A stretch of 64,000 nucleotides of DNA. Source: Leptospira vanthielii serovar Holland str. Waz Holland = ATCC 700522. GTDB taxonomy: Bacteria > Spirochaetota > Leptospiria > Leptospirales > Leptospiraceae. The notes below the pieces were generated by a model. That model was not told the DNA's origin, did no database searches, and saw only the letters and a program-made list of their open reading frames with translations. The position numbers and the translations under genes were made by a program. Position 1 is the stretch's first letter. The number at the start of each line of letters is the position of its first letter. The DNA is taken from NCBI RefSeq assembly GCF_000332455.1, contig NZ_AOGY02000062.1, positions 5,001-69,000 of the forward strand. Reading direction: 5' to 3'. This document shows positions 45,992-55,453 of this stretch, in pieces.

Positions 45992-47005
45992 ATGGCTAAA
46001 TCGTGTTCTTTATTCCACAACCTTCGACAGCTGTCGGCTGTCCTCCTCATCACCGTTTCCTTTGTCCTTGTTTCGTGCTCAGGACGACCGAAGTACGAAC
46101 CAAAAGCAAACCTGAGTTATGCGAACTTTGAAGTTTACTTCCAAGAGAAGCTAACAGAGAGTAAACGGAAGAACCACAGACCGGGTAACGAAGAACGTTA
46201 TATCAGTTTTGGTAAAAAAACTCCCCTCGCATTTTTATACATCCATGGATATGGTGCATCACGTGCAGAGGGTGAAGAAGTTATGGAAAAATTGGCAAAA
46301 AAGTTTAAAGCCAATACTTACTTACTTCGTCTTCCAGGTCATGGAACCAACAAAGAAGACCAAAGAGATCAAAATTTTAACAACTATTTGGATGCATCCA
46401 GAGAAGCTTTGTATATGATGCAATCCCAAGGGGACCGGGTGGTTGTGTTTGGAAGTTCTATGGGAGGACTCCTTGCTACTTGGCTTGCATCCGAATACCC
46501 GGAAGAAGTGGATGGCCTTGTTCTTGCTAACCCCTTCTATGCTCCTGTGGATGGAAGTTTAAATATTTTAAACTATCCAGGAGGACTTACCTTCATTCAT
46601 TTACTGAAAGGAAAAGTGAGAGCTTCCGCACACAATAACAATCCCAAAGTGTTACCAGAAAGAAATAACTACTGGTATCCTGAGCAGTATTTTTCAGCCC
46701 TCGTTGGTGTGAATGATTTACGGAACTATGCAGCCGTTCCCGAAGTATTTAGAAAGGTAACTTCCCCCACCTTACTTCTGTACTACTATAAATCTGAAAA
46801 AGAACAAGACCCAACGGCCAGTGTTCCTAAAATGTTAGAAGGATATACAAACTTTGGTTTGGACAAAACGCCGAGTCCTCTCAACAAAAAGGTAGTCGTT
46901 GAAAATGGAATGCATGTTCTGATGTCTAAGTGGGTCATCACCGACAAAGCTTTTATCGAAGCCCAAACAGAAAAATGGCTAACAGAACTTTCTAAATCGA
47001 AATAA
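45992..47005 (+). CDS. Alpha/beta-hydrolase lipoprotein
   Basis: The roughly 337-residue exported enzyme is a serine hydrolase. The signal peptide starting MAKSCSLFHN ends in the lipobox VLVSC. The hydrolase fold has the oxyanion region YIHGYGASR, then the nucleophile motif GSSMGG, and a late His in ENGMHVLM. It may be an esterase or lysophospholipase. I take ATG at 45992, since earlier frames add non-signal sequence. It is divergent from the acyl-CoA dehydrogenase (118 bases apart), so the two could share a regulatory region. Confidence 0.82.
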   Translation: MAKSCSLFHNLRQLSAVLLITVSFVLVSCSGRPKYEPKANLSYANFEVYFQEKLTESKRKNHRPGNEERYISFGKKTPLAFLYIHGYGASRAEGEEVMEKLAKKFKANTYLLRLPGHGTNKEDQRDQNFNNYLDASREALYMMQSQGDRVVVFGSSMGGLLATWLASEYPEEVDGLVLANPFYAPVDGSLNILNYPGGLTFIHLLKGKVRASAHNNNPKVLPERNNYWYPEQYFSALVGVNDLRNYAAVPEVFRKVTSPTLLLYYYKSEKEQDPTASVPKMLEGYTNFGLDKTPSPLNKKVVVENGMHVLMSKWVITDKAFIEAQTEKWLTELSKSK

Positions 47006-47060
47006 AGTCTGTTGATTGAAGTCTAAATTGTATTAAGACCACCGAAGGAGATTTGATTCC

Positions 47061-47765
47061 ATGAAAGAATCTAAGGAACGCATTGCACTTGTCACAGGGG
47101 CCAACCGAGGGATTGGGAAACAAGTCTCCATTGATTTGGCAAAGTTAGGAATCTATGTCCTCATTGGCGCAAGAAACCCAGGGGAAGCGGAGGATACATT
47201 GGCGGCCGTAAAGGCAGTGGGTAAGGGAGAAATCATTTCCCTTGATGTATCCAAAGAACAAAGTATAGGCGGTGCTTTGGATACCATTACGGGGAGTTTT
47301 GGTAAATTAGACATTCTAGTGAACAATGCGGGAATCTTTGCCGATCCCGGATCTTTCTATGATACGACAAGTGAAGACTTACACAGAACCCTTCTCGTCA
47401 ATCTCTACGGCCCTTTTCGTTTGATTCAGACATTTCTACCGATGATGATCCAAAACAATTTTGGTCGGATTGTGAATGTAAGTTCTGGGATGGGACAGTT
47501 GTCGGATATGGGTGGTGGTTACCCCGCTTACCGTATTTCCAAAACAGCCATCAATGCACTCACCAGTCTTTCGAGTGTGGAAGCCGTTGGTAAAAACATC
47601 AAAATCAATTCGGTTTGTCCAGGTTGGGTCAAAACCGATATGGGTGGAGCCAGTGCCACAAGACCAGTCGAGAAAGGAGCGGAAACAATTGTTTGGGCGG
47701 CGACATTACCGGACAGTGGGCCTACAGGAAAATTCTTTCGGGATAAGAAGGAGATTGGCTGGTAG
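47061..47765 (+). CDS. Short-chain dehydrogenase/reductase (carbonyl reductase-like)
   Basis: The 234-residue classical SDR has the cofactor motif TGANRGIG, LVNNAG, and the catalytic Ser-Tyr-Lys in NVSSGMG and YPAYRISK. PGWVKTDMGG is the typical loop near the cofactor. The ending RDKKEIGW is found in carbonyl-reductase-type members. The substrate is unknown. GAAGGAG lies nine bases before ATG at 47061. It follows the hydrolase gene by 55 bases and may be co-transcribed. Confidence 0.9.
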   Translation: MKESKERIALVTGANRGIGKQVSIDLAKLGIYVLIGARNPGEAEDTLAAVKAVGKGEIISLDVSKEQSIGGALDTITGSFGKLDILVNNAGIFADPGSFYDTTSEDLHRTLLVNLYGPFRLIQTFLPMMIQNNFGRIVNVSSGMGQLSDMGGGYPAYRISKTAINALTSLSSVEAVGKNIKINSVCPGWVKTDMGGASATRPVEKGAETIVWAATLPDSGPTGKFFRDKKEIGW

Positions 47766-47936
47766 GAGGTTTTGAGCGAAGTTTCTTTTTCGATTGTAAT
47801 CGGTTGATATAACAGAAGGAATATTCACTATCTATAATTTTTCTAGATTGAATTTTCGGCAAGCAACAGTTATGTGACCTGCTAAGAAGTTTCATATATT
47901 TTGAATTAGAATTATAAAATATTTAGGATTTGATTT

Positions 47937-48755
47937 TTGAATGATAAGCTATTTTTAGATAAGTATTTTGATAGAATTGGGTATGAGGGTACATGGATTC
48001 CTTCCCTTGATTTGCTGAACAAAATTACTTTTTCACACGTGCAAAACATACCCTTTGAGAACTTAGATATTTTGTTAGGTAAAAGGATTGATATTAGTTT
48101 AGATTCAATTTTTGAAAAATTAATTATTCAGCGTCGTGGAGGGTATTGTTTTGAGCAAAATGGACTTCTCTTGTATGTTTTAAAAAAATTAGGATTTGAA
48201 GTATCTCCTATCAGTGCTAGGGTTCGCTTAGATAAATCTAGAGATTACACTCCTCCTCGAACACATGTTTTTCTTCGTGTAGAACTTAATGGGCTTTCAT
48301 GGTTAACTGATGTTGGAGTTGGAGGAGTATCCTTAACATCAGCTATTCAATTAATACCAAATATTGAACAAAAAACAAATCACGAAACAAGACGAATTCT
48401 TTCTGAAAATAATAAATTTTATCATCAAGTTTTTTTCCCCAGTGGCTGGATTGATGTCTGTGAATTTACACTTGAAGAAATGCCTGAAATTGATCGTGAA
48501 CTAGCAAATTGGTTCACAAGTGCTCATCCAAAATCACATTTTAAAGATCGTTTAATAGTTGCACAAGCTGGAGATGATGGAAAAAGACAAACACTTGTAA
48601 ACAGAGAATTCTCGGAACGTGATAAAAATGGCGTAGCCCATAAATCAATAATCAATTCACCGGAGGAATTATTAGTTATTCTTAAAGAAAAATTTAATCT
48701 TATATTTCCAGTAGGAACTGAGTTCAAAACTCCTGGTTTGCAGTGGGATAAATAA
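47937..48755 (+). CDS. nat: Arylamine N-acetyltransferase
   Basis: The 272-residue enzyme transfers acetyl from acetyl-CoA to arylamines. The catalytic triad is Cys71 (RGGYCFEQN), His110 (PRTHVFLRV) and Asp125 (LTDVGVGG), as in the NAT family. The length is that of bacterial NATs. It begins with TTG at 47937, with AGGA upstream. The gene is clearly more AT-rich than its neighbours and is flanked by non-coding stretches. That suggests acquisition from another source, though the evidence is only base composition. Confidence 0.88.
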   Translation: MNDKLFLDKYFDRIGYEGTWIPSLDLLNKITFSHVQNIPFENLDILLGKRIDISLDSIFEKLIIQRRGGYCFEQNGLLLYVLKKLGFEVSPISARVRLDKSRDYTPPRTHVFLRVELNGLSWLTDVGVGGVSLTSAIQLIPNIEQKTNHETRRILSENNKFYHQVFFPSGWIDVCEFTLEEMPEIDRELANWFTSAHPKSHFKDRLIVAQAGDDGKRQTLVNREFSERDKNGVAHKSIINSPEELLVILKEKFNLIFPVGTEFKTPGLQWDK

Positions 48756-48810
48756 TTTTACAAAATAGAAGACTACACTTAAGAAACTCGAAACGTCGCA
48801 TAGCAACCCA

Positions 48811-49176
48811 ATGAACATTCGTAAAACACAAAAAAATAATATAACTATCGCCCTAGTCGAATCTGACAAACCAGTTTTCACGTGCGCATCCTCGGCCCTT
48901 GACTTTTTTGCCACAATCCAATACGATTCGCAGTGTGAACGTTTTGTTCTGAAACAATCCCATTTCCCCGAAAGTTTCTTTGATCTAAAAACTGGACTTG
49001 CGGGAGAGGTATTACAAAAAATTGTGAACTACCGAATGAAACTCGCCATCGTTGGTGATTTTTCGATTTATTCCAGTAAAAGTTTAAAGGATTTCATTTA
49101 TGAAATGAACAAAGGAAAGGATGTTTTTTTTCTGAGTTCAAAAGAGGAAGCAATCGATCGCCTAAGTAATGTTTAG
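48811..49176 (+). CDS. DUF4180-domain protein
   Basis: The 121-residue soluble protein matches the DUF4180 family by AIVGDFSIYSSKSLKDFIYEMNKGKDVFFL near its end. The function of the family is unknown. It has no signal peptide. It follows the acetyltransferase gene by 55 bases on the same strand. The start is ATG at 48811. Confidence 0.75.
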   Translation: MNIRKTQKNNITIALVESDKPVFTCASSALDFFATIQYDSQCERFVLKQSHFPESFFDLKTGLAGEVLQKIVNYRMKLAIVGDFSIYSSKSLKDFIYEMNKGKDVFFLSSKEEAIDRLSNV

Positions 49177-49238
49177 CGAATTTAAAAAAATAAAATACCC
49201 ATACCCTAGCTGGAAAGCAAAAGGTATGGATACAATTT

Positions 49239-49754
49239 CTAAGTGATCTTTAACAATAAATTGTCTAATTCCAAGTAACATTCTGCCATACCTTCGGCTG
49301 CGCCGGATTCAACCATCATCTTGCACACTTCGGCGGAACCATATCTACATAGGTGTGTCATAAGCGTCTTATCACCTTCGGTAGTGAAGGTCCGTGACTC
49401 GAATGTGGCAGCCGGATCTTCGGGAGCATTCGGATCGAAGGTTGACATGTCCATAATGTAATTTTCGGTATTGGCAAGTTTTTCCGGTACAACCACCTCT
49501 TTAAATGTCCCATAAACCCCGGATTTGTTTCCCTTTGTATCCATATAAAGATACAGGTATTTGCCACCAACCTTTAGATTTTGTTCACAAGTTTCAAGAA
49601 CCATACCTTCAGGACCAATCAGCCACCTTTTCATTAACTCAGGTTTGGTGTGACAGTCAAATACCAATTCCCTCGGTGCAGAGAAATACCTTGTAAACAC
49701 AACCTCAGTTTCGCCTCGAAGTTCCATCTTCACTTCATTTTTTTCGGATTTCAT
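49239..49754 (-). CDS. AHSA1/SRPBCC-domain protein
   Basis: The 171-residue protein of the START-like SRPBCC superfamily (AHSA1 type) shows TRYFSAPRELVFDCHTKPELMKRWLIGPEGM and the later GVYGTFKEVV. Such proteins bind hydrophobic ligands or act in stress responses. I take ATG at 49754, with GGGAGAG upstream. The start overlaps the 3' end of the ArsR-family gene by 20 bases; this ArsR-AHSA1 pairing is common in bacteria, where the regulator likely controls the pair. Confidence 0.83.
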   Translation of the reverse strand: MKSEKNEVKMELRGETEVVFTRYFSAPRELVFDCHTKPELMKRWLIGPEGMVLETCEQNLKVGGKYLYLYMDTKGNKSGVYGTFKEVVVPEKLANTENYIMDMSTFDPNAPEDPAATFESRTFTTEGDKTLMTHLCRYGSAEVCKMMVESGAAEGMAECYLELDNLLLKIT

Positions 49755-50094
49755 TTTGTCTCTCTCCCTTTGTTTGTATTGTTTGTAATTCTTCCAATAG
49801 TCCATCTAACACCTGATATCGTTTTTCCCACATCTGGCGGTATTTTTCGATCCAGTCCATTGCAGTTTTTAGTGGTGTTGTTTCCAGTCGGCGGGGCCTT
49901 TCCTGTGCTCGAATGGTTGTGGAAACAAGTCCGGCTTGTTCCAAAACTTTGAGGTGTTTGGAAATAGCGGGCTGGCTCATTCGAAACGGTTTGGCAAGTT
50001 CCATGACCGTTAAGTCGCTTTTCGCAAGGCGCATGAGAATCGCTCTACGCGTGGGGTCAGCGAGGGCAGAGAATGTGGCATCGAGTGTTTTCAT
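49735..50094 (-). CDS. ArsR-family transcriptional regulator
   Basis: The 119-residue winged-helix repressor begins MKTLDATFSALADPTRRAIL and has the recognition helix in MSQPAISKHLKVLEQAGLV. No cysteine pair for metal sensing is present, so it belongs to the non-metal branch that travels with SRPBCC genes. The ATG at 50094 lies directly beside an imperfect palindrome that is its likely operator. It is the first gene of a two-gene operon with the AHSA1 protein. Confidence 0.88.
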   Translation of the reverse strand: MKTLDATFSALADPTRRAILMRLAKSDLTVMELAKPFRMSQPAISKHLKVLEQAGLVSTTIRAQERPRRLETTPLKTAMDWIEKYRQMWEKRYQVLDGLLEELQTIQTKGERQNEIRKK

Positions 50095-50107
50095 AACTAA
50101 TTGGTTA
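50094..50107. promoter_or_regulatory. Likely operator of the ArsR-AHSA1 pair
   Basis: TAACTAATTGGTTA is palindromic in 12 of 14 bases. It is directly upstream of, and touches, the first base of the regulator's start codon. An AT-rich tract with TATATAAA follows outward. Autoregulation is inferred. Confidence 0.45.
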
Positions 50108-50318
50108 TATAAACTATTAGATATATAAACGATAAATGTCAAACCTATTTTGCAGAAAATTTATTAGTTCAGGAAGATTCTTTTTTTGTTCTGGGCAAAT
50201 TCAGTTTCTTGGGATACCATCAACCGATCAGAAATTCGGTGAAAAAAAGGAATTGTGCAAGATATTAGGAAATCTATTTCGAAACCTAATCTGTGTACTA
50301 AAAAGGAGGGTAGTAATT

Positions 50319-50999
50319 TTGAAGCCTCATTGGAAAATAAATAACCCATTTACGATAGGATTTTCGATTCTCTTCTGTTTAATTACTACCTGTGGAAGTA
50401 AGTGTGGGGATCCAGAGTCGACATCACAAGAACTCTTGTTCCTACTATTGAAAGAACGTGAAATGTCCTATGAAAGACTTCGAAACTCCTATGAGCCAAA
50501 TCATTCAAAAGGATCTGCTTTTTGTATCGATGTACCAAATCAAAACTATTTGATTCCTGGACTGAATACAGAAAATCGAATGATCAGCGGAATTTATCCC
50601 TGTGACGATGTTGATTATTTTAAGGTGAATTTTAAAAACCAAAAGTTTGCATTGGATTACCGAGCCGAAGCAGCAAATTGGTTCCATATTCTTTTGGAAA
50701 ATTCAAATGAGGTTATTTTTGATTCCAGAAATCCAGCCATTACAAATTCTTTCATTGATTCCAATGACGTTAATAACATAGAATATGACAAGACTACTTA
50801 CCCTCATAGAAAAATCATTTTAACCAATCTCGATTCAGTTTATATTAAAATTATTCAGAATGAAGGATATCAATGCCAAAATGATCCAGCGAATCCATAT
50901 TTTATAGATTTAAATAGCAAAAGTCCAAATGTTTCAGATCTTCCGCGTGCTCTAGGCGTAATTGAATTCACTGGAGAATTTTTACCTTGCCCCCATTGA
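50319..50999 (+). CDS. Cysteine-rich predicted lipoprotein
   Basis: I do not recognise the family. The roughly 227-residue protein has a signal ending LITTC. The mature part has several Cys residues and a region (GIYPCDDVDYFKVNF) of pre-peptidase C-terminal-like character, a beta-sandwich seen in secreted proteins. I take TTG at 50319 because AGGAGG lies nine bases upstream. The frame extends upstream to 50136 but gives no signal peptide there. Confidence 0.7.
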   Translation: MKPHWKINNPFTIGFSILFCLITTCGSKCGDPESTSQELLFLLLKEREMSYERLRNSYEPNHSKGSAFCIDVPNQNYLIPGLNTENRMISGIYPCDDVDYFKVNFKNQKFALDYRAEAANWFHILLENSNEVIFDSRNPAITNSFIDSNDVNNIEYDKTTYPHRKIILTNLDSVYIKIIQNEGYQCQNDPANPYFIDLNSKSPNVSDLPRALGVIEFTGEFLPCPH

Positions 51000-51049
51000 T
51001 AAAGCAATTTTGGCCAAAAAATCAATGTTATGTTTTTCAAAAGGATCGT

Positions 51050-51595
51050 TCAGATAGATAATTTAGAAGTGGCTTTTATCTTTTCATTTTTCTCCATCAG
51101 AAAGTCAACAATCGCCTTACTTTCGATTGGTGAAGAAAAAATTCGATTTGGCAAAATCAACGCTTGGATGTTGGAGATGTAAATATAAATAGCCTCCGTT
51201 CCAATAGACAATCTTTCCAGATTTTCATAAGGAATTTTTGATTCTATATTTTTGTATTGGGTCAAAATATACAAATCTTCAAACTGAATGGTTAACTCAG
51301 ATTCGATAAACTCTTTTCCTGCCGTATAGAATTTATTAAAGTATTTGATGAGCCTTCGTTTTCTCGTGAATCGAAGATAAACATAATAAAGAATGTTTAG
51401 AAACAAATATACGATTGCAAAACTATTGATTTCTTCGGGAAATGTCGTAAGGAAAATCACAACAGAGATAATCGTAGTAATGAATAAAAAAATCTCTGGA
51501 TAATATTTCTGGTATTTACTGCCATAAAAATGGTGATGGTGTAAGGAAAAGTTGGACTGATCTTCCAATTTTTGGATATATTTTATCTCATTCAT
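51050..51595 (-). CDS. Membrane protein with YcxB-like C-terminal domain
   Basis: The 181-residue protein has two membrane segments (about 35-72) followed by a cytoplasmic domain. That domain shows IPYENLERLSIGTEAIYIYISNIQALILPNRIF, like YcxB-type proteins. The function of these is unknown. It is a single gene, convergent with the lipoprotein at 50319-50999, and has a 346-base gap upstream. Confidence 0.7.
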   Translation of the reverse strand: MNEIKYIQKLEDQSNFSLHHHHFYGSKYQKYYPEIFLFITTIISVVIFLTTFPEEINSFAIVYLFLNILYYVYLRFTRKRRLIKYFNKFYTAGKEFIESELTIQFEDLYILTQYKNIESKIPYENLERLSIGTEAIYIYISNIQALILPNRIFSSPIESKAIVDFLMEKNEKIKATSKLSI

Positions 51596-51941
51596 TTTTA
51601 ATTCCTATTCGCACCCAATTTTTACACCTAACGCAAAATATCCCAATACTCGTCAAATCACTTCTGTTCCAGAAGCAGCTTCAAAAACGGGAAACCATTA
51701 TTATAGAAAAGATCTAATTAAGAGAATATGCCGTCTGCTACGAAAATAGTTATGTAGAAAAACCAAGTTACTATATTCTGAACTACTAAGTCTAACAAAA
51801 AATATTTTTGCATTCTCTAATAAATAAATTGATGTTAGCTTTTAATCTAAAATATTAAAATATCGAATCATTTAATTTCTTATCGACAATTTTTTTTCTC
51901 CCTTTAAAATCCTTCGTTACCTTGCAATTGGAGAACTATAG
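51596..51941. other. AT-rich intergenic region, no gene seen
   Basis: This 346-base gap separates two divergent genes. I see no coding frame with a ribosome binding site and no tRNA-like fold. It holds a short hairpin (CTTCTG-TTC-CAGAAG, 51661-51675) and the promoter at its right edge. Confidence 0.5.
51883..51910 (+). promoter_or_regulatory. Sigma70-type promoter
   Basis: TCGACA (51883-51888) and TAAAAT (51905-51910) are spaced by 16 bases, each one mismatch from consensus. They lie about 31 bases before the start of the next gene, in an otherwise empty region. Confidence 0.5.
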
Positions 51942-52781
51942 ATGCTAAGAATCTTGTTCCTTTTTCTAATGATTATGATTTCCTTTTTCCCAATCTTAGC
52001 GGAAGAAAAACCAACTCCCCCTGGTCCTCCCAAAGAAGGATACTATATCGTTACTTATAAAAACTACGGGGTCAATTTAGAAATCAATGTGAATGGATAT
52101 GATGTTCGAGATGGATCTTCTAATGAAGACTCCTCTGGTCAAGCGGATATCAACTACTGGATCCTGCCTGAGAAAAACAAAATCAAGATCCGACTGTCCG
52201 AACGAAAGGGCAAACAAAAAGAAAATTATGGACTTTCCAAAGAAGCAGAAGTCAAATTATTCATAGGTCAAAAAGGGCAATTCCCGGATGAAGGAATTTT
52301 ATTACAAAGTTTTCAATGGCCAACTTCCACCAAAGATAGTTTAGGTGAATGGACCGATATAGAATTTAATCCACCATTTGTTCCGCCAAGCCGATTGTGG
52401 AAACAAGCAGAAATCATTACTCTTACCAAAGAAAAAGAATCCTCAATCGTTGAATTTGCAAAAGAATTCACAAAGATTCTTAACACAAAAGATACAAAGA
52501 AGATCCTTTTTTGGATTCAATTTCGTGCAAAGGACACATCCGAAGTTCGTTATTATCCTTATGTAGAAGTAGACGAACTCAAATCCATAGCCGGTATGAC
52601 AAAGGCCATTGGATCCAATTGGAAACTCGAAGAAAGGAATATAAAATTTACCTTACTTTGTAACAACCAAATTCTAAGTGTAACCAATCAGAAAGGAGAG
52701 CCCATCATTACTTCTAAAAAAGGAGCATCCATCCCGCTTTATCTAAGTTGGATCGGTGGTCAGTGGGTAATTGTTCGTTAG
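51942..52781 (+). CDS. Exported protein of unknown function
   Basis: I do not recognise the family. The 279-residue protein has a signal peptide (MLRILFLFLMIMISFFPILA, cleaved after ILA). The soluble mature part has a first half likely of beta-strands (KNYGVNLEINVNGYDV) and a second, more helical half ending in a strand-rich region. It has its own promoter and is convergent with the cyclase. No neighbours share its strand within the local cluster. Confidence 0.72.
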   Translation: MLRILFLFLMIMISFFPILAEEKPTPPGPPKEGYYIVTYKNYGVNLEINVNGYDVRDGSSNEDSSGQADINYWILPEKNKIKIRLSERKGKQKENYGLSKEAEVKLFIGQKGQFPDEGILLQSFQWPTSTKDSLGEWTDIEFNPPFVPPSRLWKQAEIITLTKEKESSIVEFAKEFTKILNTKDTKKILFWIQFRAKDTSEVRYYPYVEVDELKSIAGMTKAIGSNWKLEERNIKFTLLCNNQILSVTNQKGEPIITSKKGASIPLYLSWIGGQWVIVR

Positions 52782-52823
52782 TCCATAGATAAAATATCTT
52801 AATTTGAAAACCATTTTTCCAAC

Positions 52824-54095
52824 CTAATATTTTTTCTTCACTCGTTCCGAAATGGCAAAAATTTTCTGTGGAGAACCAATTCCTTTGAGTTTGTGTTCTC
52901 CCAGTTCTTCCCAACGAACAGGGATTTGGTTGGCTAAATTTTCAGATGCCAACACAGCTTTTTCTAATTCACCGCACATACCGGCAATCCGACTGGTTAG
53001 GTTGACGGCCTCCCCAATCACAGTAAAATCCAGTCTCTCCGTGGAACCAATATTTCCATAAAGGATTTCTCCGGAATGTAAACCCACACCGTGATGAATC
53101 GGAAGTTTTGTCTCTTTTTCTCTTGTTTGGTTATGACGGAATAAGTTTTCACCTAACTTTCTTACAGCGAGAAGAGCTTTTTTCCCAACAACGGTTTTAT
53201 TAGTTTCTGTATAGGGGAATACTGCTAAAATTCCATCACCCAATAGTTTTAAAACTTCGCCGCCATGGGCTTCAATGAGTGGAATTGCCAAACCAAAATA
53301 GTCATTTAACAACTGTATAACTTCTGATGGTGATAGTTTTTCACTCATACCAGAATAATTTCGAATGTCAGAAAACCAAATTACTGATTGAATTTTATCC
53401 AATTCTCCCAAATAGATTTTACCCGAATACACCGTAGATCCAGTTCTTTTACCCAGATAAATACTGAGTAAAGATTCCGTAAGTTCTGACTGGATGAATG
53501 TCCACCATTTGAGGGCCACCATATTCAATGCTTTTGTAAGAAAGTCCAATTCCACTTCAGTAAATCCATCTGGTTTTGCTGTGAGTAAACTTAAGAAAGC
53601 ATAACTATTTCCTTTTTGAATCACAGGTATGGCAAAGTAACCCGTCCCTCCTATGGGAGCCAATTCCTCTAAAATAGGGTAAGGATACTCTCCTTTAAAA
53701 CCTTCCGTAAAACGATAGTAATAGGTTTTATTTGTAGTGAGTACATATTGTATGGGGCTTGCAGCAAATTGTGTCGATTGTATCGAACCTAATCGAAATT
53801 TAGTTTCCCGTATAAAGGCATCGGGAAATTCAAACCACCTACCAGAATGAAAGAGAGGATTTGCTTGAAGATCAAAAAGTTCCTTTTGACTTTTGGGAGC
53901 CCAGAGGTAGGCCAAAGTTTCCACTTGTGGGTGTAGGGTGCGGGTCCCCATATTCCCTCGAATGATTTGAAAACCTAATGTTTGTAAGTATTCAATAAAA
54001 GAATGAAATAGTAATGAAGGTGAATCTATTTTGGGAATTTCACCTAAATACCAATCCATAAATGAATCTAATAGCGATTTTGGAACATTCGACAT
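52824..54095 (-). CDS. Class III adenylate/guanylate cyclase with N-terminal sensor region
   Basis: The 423-residue soluble protein makes a cyclic nucleotide from ATP or GTP. The cyclase domain is C-terminal (about 230-400). It has the first metal aspartate in WFSDIRNYSGMSE, the second in KLLGDGILAVFP, and the transition-state region DFTVIGEAVNLTSR. The N-terminal 200 residues look like a GAF-type sensor by pattern but I cannot name the ligand. The substrate-selecting residues I cannot assign safely. No cyclic-nucleotide effector is adjacent. Confidence 0.88.
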   Translation of the reverse strand: MSNVPKSLLDSFMDWYLGEIPKIDSPSLLFHSFIEYLQTLGFQIIRGNMGTRTLHPQVETLAYLWAPKSQKELFDLQANPLFHSGRWFEFPDAFIRETKFRLGSIQSTQFAASPIQYVLTTNKTYYYRFTEGFKGEYPYPILEELAPIGGTGYFAIPVIQKGNSYAFLSLLTAKPDGFTEVELDFLTKALNMVALKWWTFIQSELTESLLSIYLGKRTGSTVYSGKIYLGELDKIQSVIWFSDIRNYSGMSEKLSPSEVIQLLNDYFGLAIPLIEAHGGEVLKLLGDGILAVFPYTETNKTVVGKKALLAVRKLGENLFRHNQTREKETKLPIHHGVGLHSGEILYGNIGSTERLDFTVIGEAVNLTSRIAGMCGELEKAVLASENLANQIPVRWEELGEHKLKGIGSPQKIFAISERVKKKY

Positions 54096-54141
54096 GGATT
54101 TTTAATAGAATTGGAGAAGTAAAGAAAGGCAAGGAATTATT

Positions 54142-54179
54142 AAAAAGAAAAACATCACACCCTGCCAAACGACAGGGTG
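54142..54179 (-). terminator. Terminator of icd
   Basis: On the minus strand CACCCTG (54173-54179) pairs with CAGGGTG (54158-54164) across an eight-base loop. It is followed by TGATGTTTTTCTTTTT. It sits 17 bases after the icd stop. Confidence 0.75.
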
Positions 54180-54195
54180 CACAAGGGATACAAAC

Positions 54196-55407
54196 TTATT
54201 TCAGTTTGGAATCCAAGCGTTTTTGTACAGCTTCCATAAATTGGAAGGTATCCAATTCTGTTTTTTTCGCAGCTGTTGAAAGAGAAAGTAAGTCTTTTGT
54301 CATCTCACCACCTTCAATGGTTTCAATGATCGCTTCTTCCAATTTCAAAGCGAAGTTCACTACATCTGGAGTTCCGTCAAGTTCCCCACGTTTCGCAATA
54401 GCTCCGGTCCATGCAAAGATAGACGCTACAGAGTTTGTCGAAGTAGTTTCCCCTTTTTGGTATTTACGGTAGTGGCGAGTCACAGTTCCGTGTGCCGCTT
54501 CATACTCATACTTTCCATCGGGTGATACTAAAACAGAAGTCATAAGACCAAGGGAACCAAAACCAGAAGCAACCATATCACTCATAACGTCTCCGTCGTA
54601 GTTCATAAGGGCCCAAAGTTGTCCACCTTCGTTTTTCATGATCTGTGCTACTGCATCATCAATGAGGTAATAACTATAAGTAATACCTGCAGCTTTCATA
54701 GCAGCGTCTTGTTCTTTTGCCATATTATCAAAGATATCACGGAAACGAGCATGGTATTTTTTAGAGATCGTATCTTTTGTAGCAAACCAGATGCTGATTT
54801 TTTCAGACAAAGCATAAGTAAAACATGCCTTAGCAAAAGATTTGATGGATTCATCTAAGTTGTGCATAGCAAGAGCAACACCTGCACCTTTGAATTCATT
54901 CACGAGTAGTCTTTGTTTTTCTTTTCCAGAAGCATCCGTATAAACTAGTTCTACTTTTCCTGGGCCATCAACTAGGATTTCCACATCGCGGTAAATATCA
55001 CCATAAGCATGTCTTCCAATCGCAATTGGTTTTTTCCAAGAGTTAACAGCTGCTGGAATATTTTTGATGATGATAGGTTTACGAAAAACTGTTCCATCTA
55101 GGATGGCGCGAATAGTTCCGTTAGGTGATTTCCATTCTTGTTTTAAGTTATATTCTTTTACACGGTCTGCGTTTGGAGTGATGGTGGCACATTTAACACC
55201 GACGCCATGTTTTTTGATCGCATTAGCAGAATCTACAGTGACTTGGTCATCTGTTTTATCACGGTATTCAACACCTAAGTCATAATATTCTAACGTGATG
55301 TCTAAATAAGGGTAGATGAAACGATCTTTAATTTCTTTCCAGATAATTCTTGTCATTTCATCGCCGTCTAACTCAACAAGCGGTGTTTTTACTTTAATTT
55401 TTCCCAT
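54196..55407 (-). CDS. icd: NADP-dependent isocitrate dehydrogenase, eukaryotic type
   Basis: The 403-residue enzyme converts isocitrate to 2-oxoglutarate in the TCA cycle with NADP. It follows the sequence pattern of mitochondrial and cytosolic IDH rather than E. coli Icd: [13 protein letters not shown] at the start, [27 protein letters not shown], then [21 protein letters not shown] and [15 protein letters not shown]. Length and all blocks are intact. It has a terminator just behind it and probably its own promoter. It is a typical housekeeping gene. Confidence 0.95.
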   Translation of the reverse strand: MGKIKVKTPLVELDGDEMTRIIWKEIKDRFIYPYLDITLEYYDLGVEYRDKTDDQVTVDSANAIKKHGVGVKCATITPNADRVKEYNLKQEWKSPNGTIRAILDGTVFRKPIIIKNIPAAVNSWKKPIAIGRHAYGDIYRDVEILVDGPGKVELVYTDASGKEKQRLLVNEFKGAGVALAMHNLDESIKSFAKACFTYALSEKISIWFATKDTISKKYHARFRDIFDNMAKEQDAAMKAAGITYSYYLIDDAVAQIMKNEGGQLWALMNYDGDVMSDMVASGFGSLGLMTSVLVSPDGKYEYEAAHGTVTRHYRKYQKGETTSTNSVASIFAWTGAIAKRGELDGTPDVVNFALKLEEAIIETIEGGEMTKDLLSLSTAAKKTELDTFQFMEAVQKRLDSKLK

Positions 55408-55453
55408 TGATTTCTCCTAAACTCGGTATATTTTTGATTCGTTTAAAATACTG

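Noticed and set aside
45874..46053. 60-residue N-terminal extension of the acyl-CoA dehydrogenase
   Set aside because: Overlaps the divergent hydrolase start, and family members begin at the inner methionine (45873).
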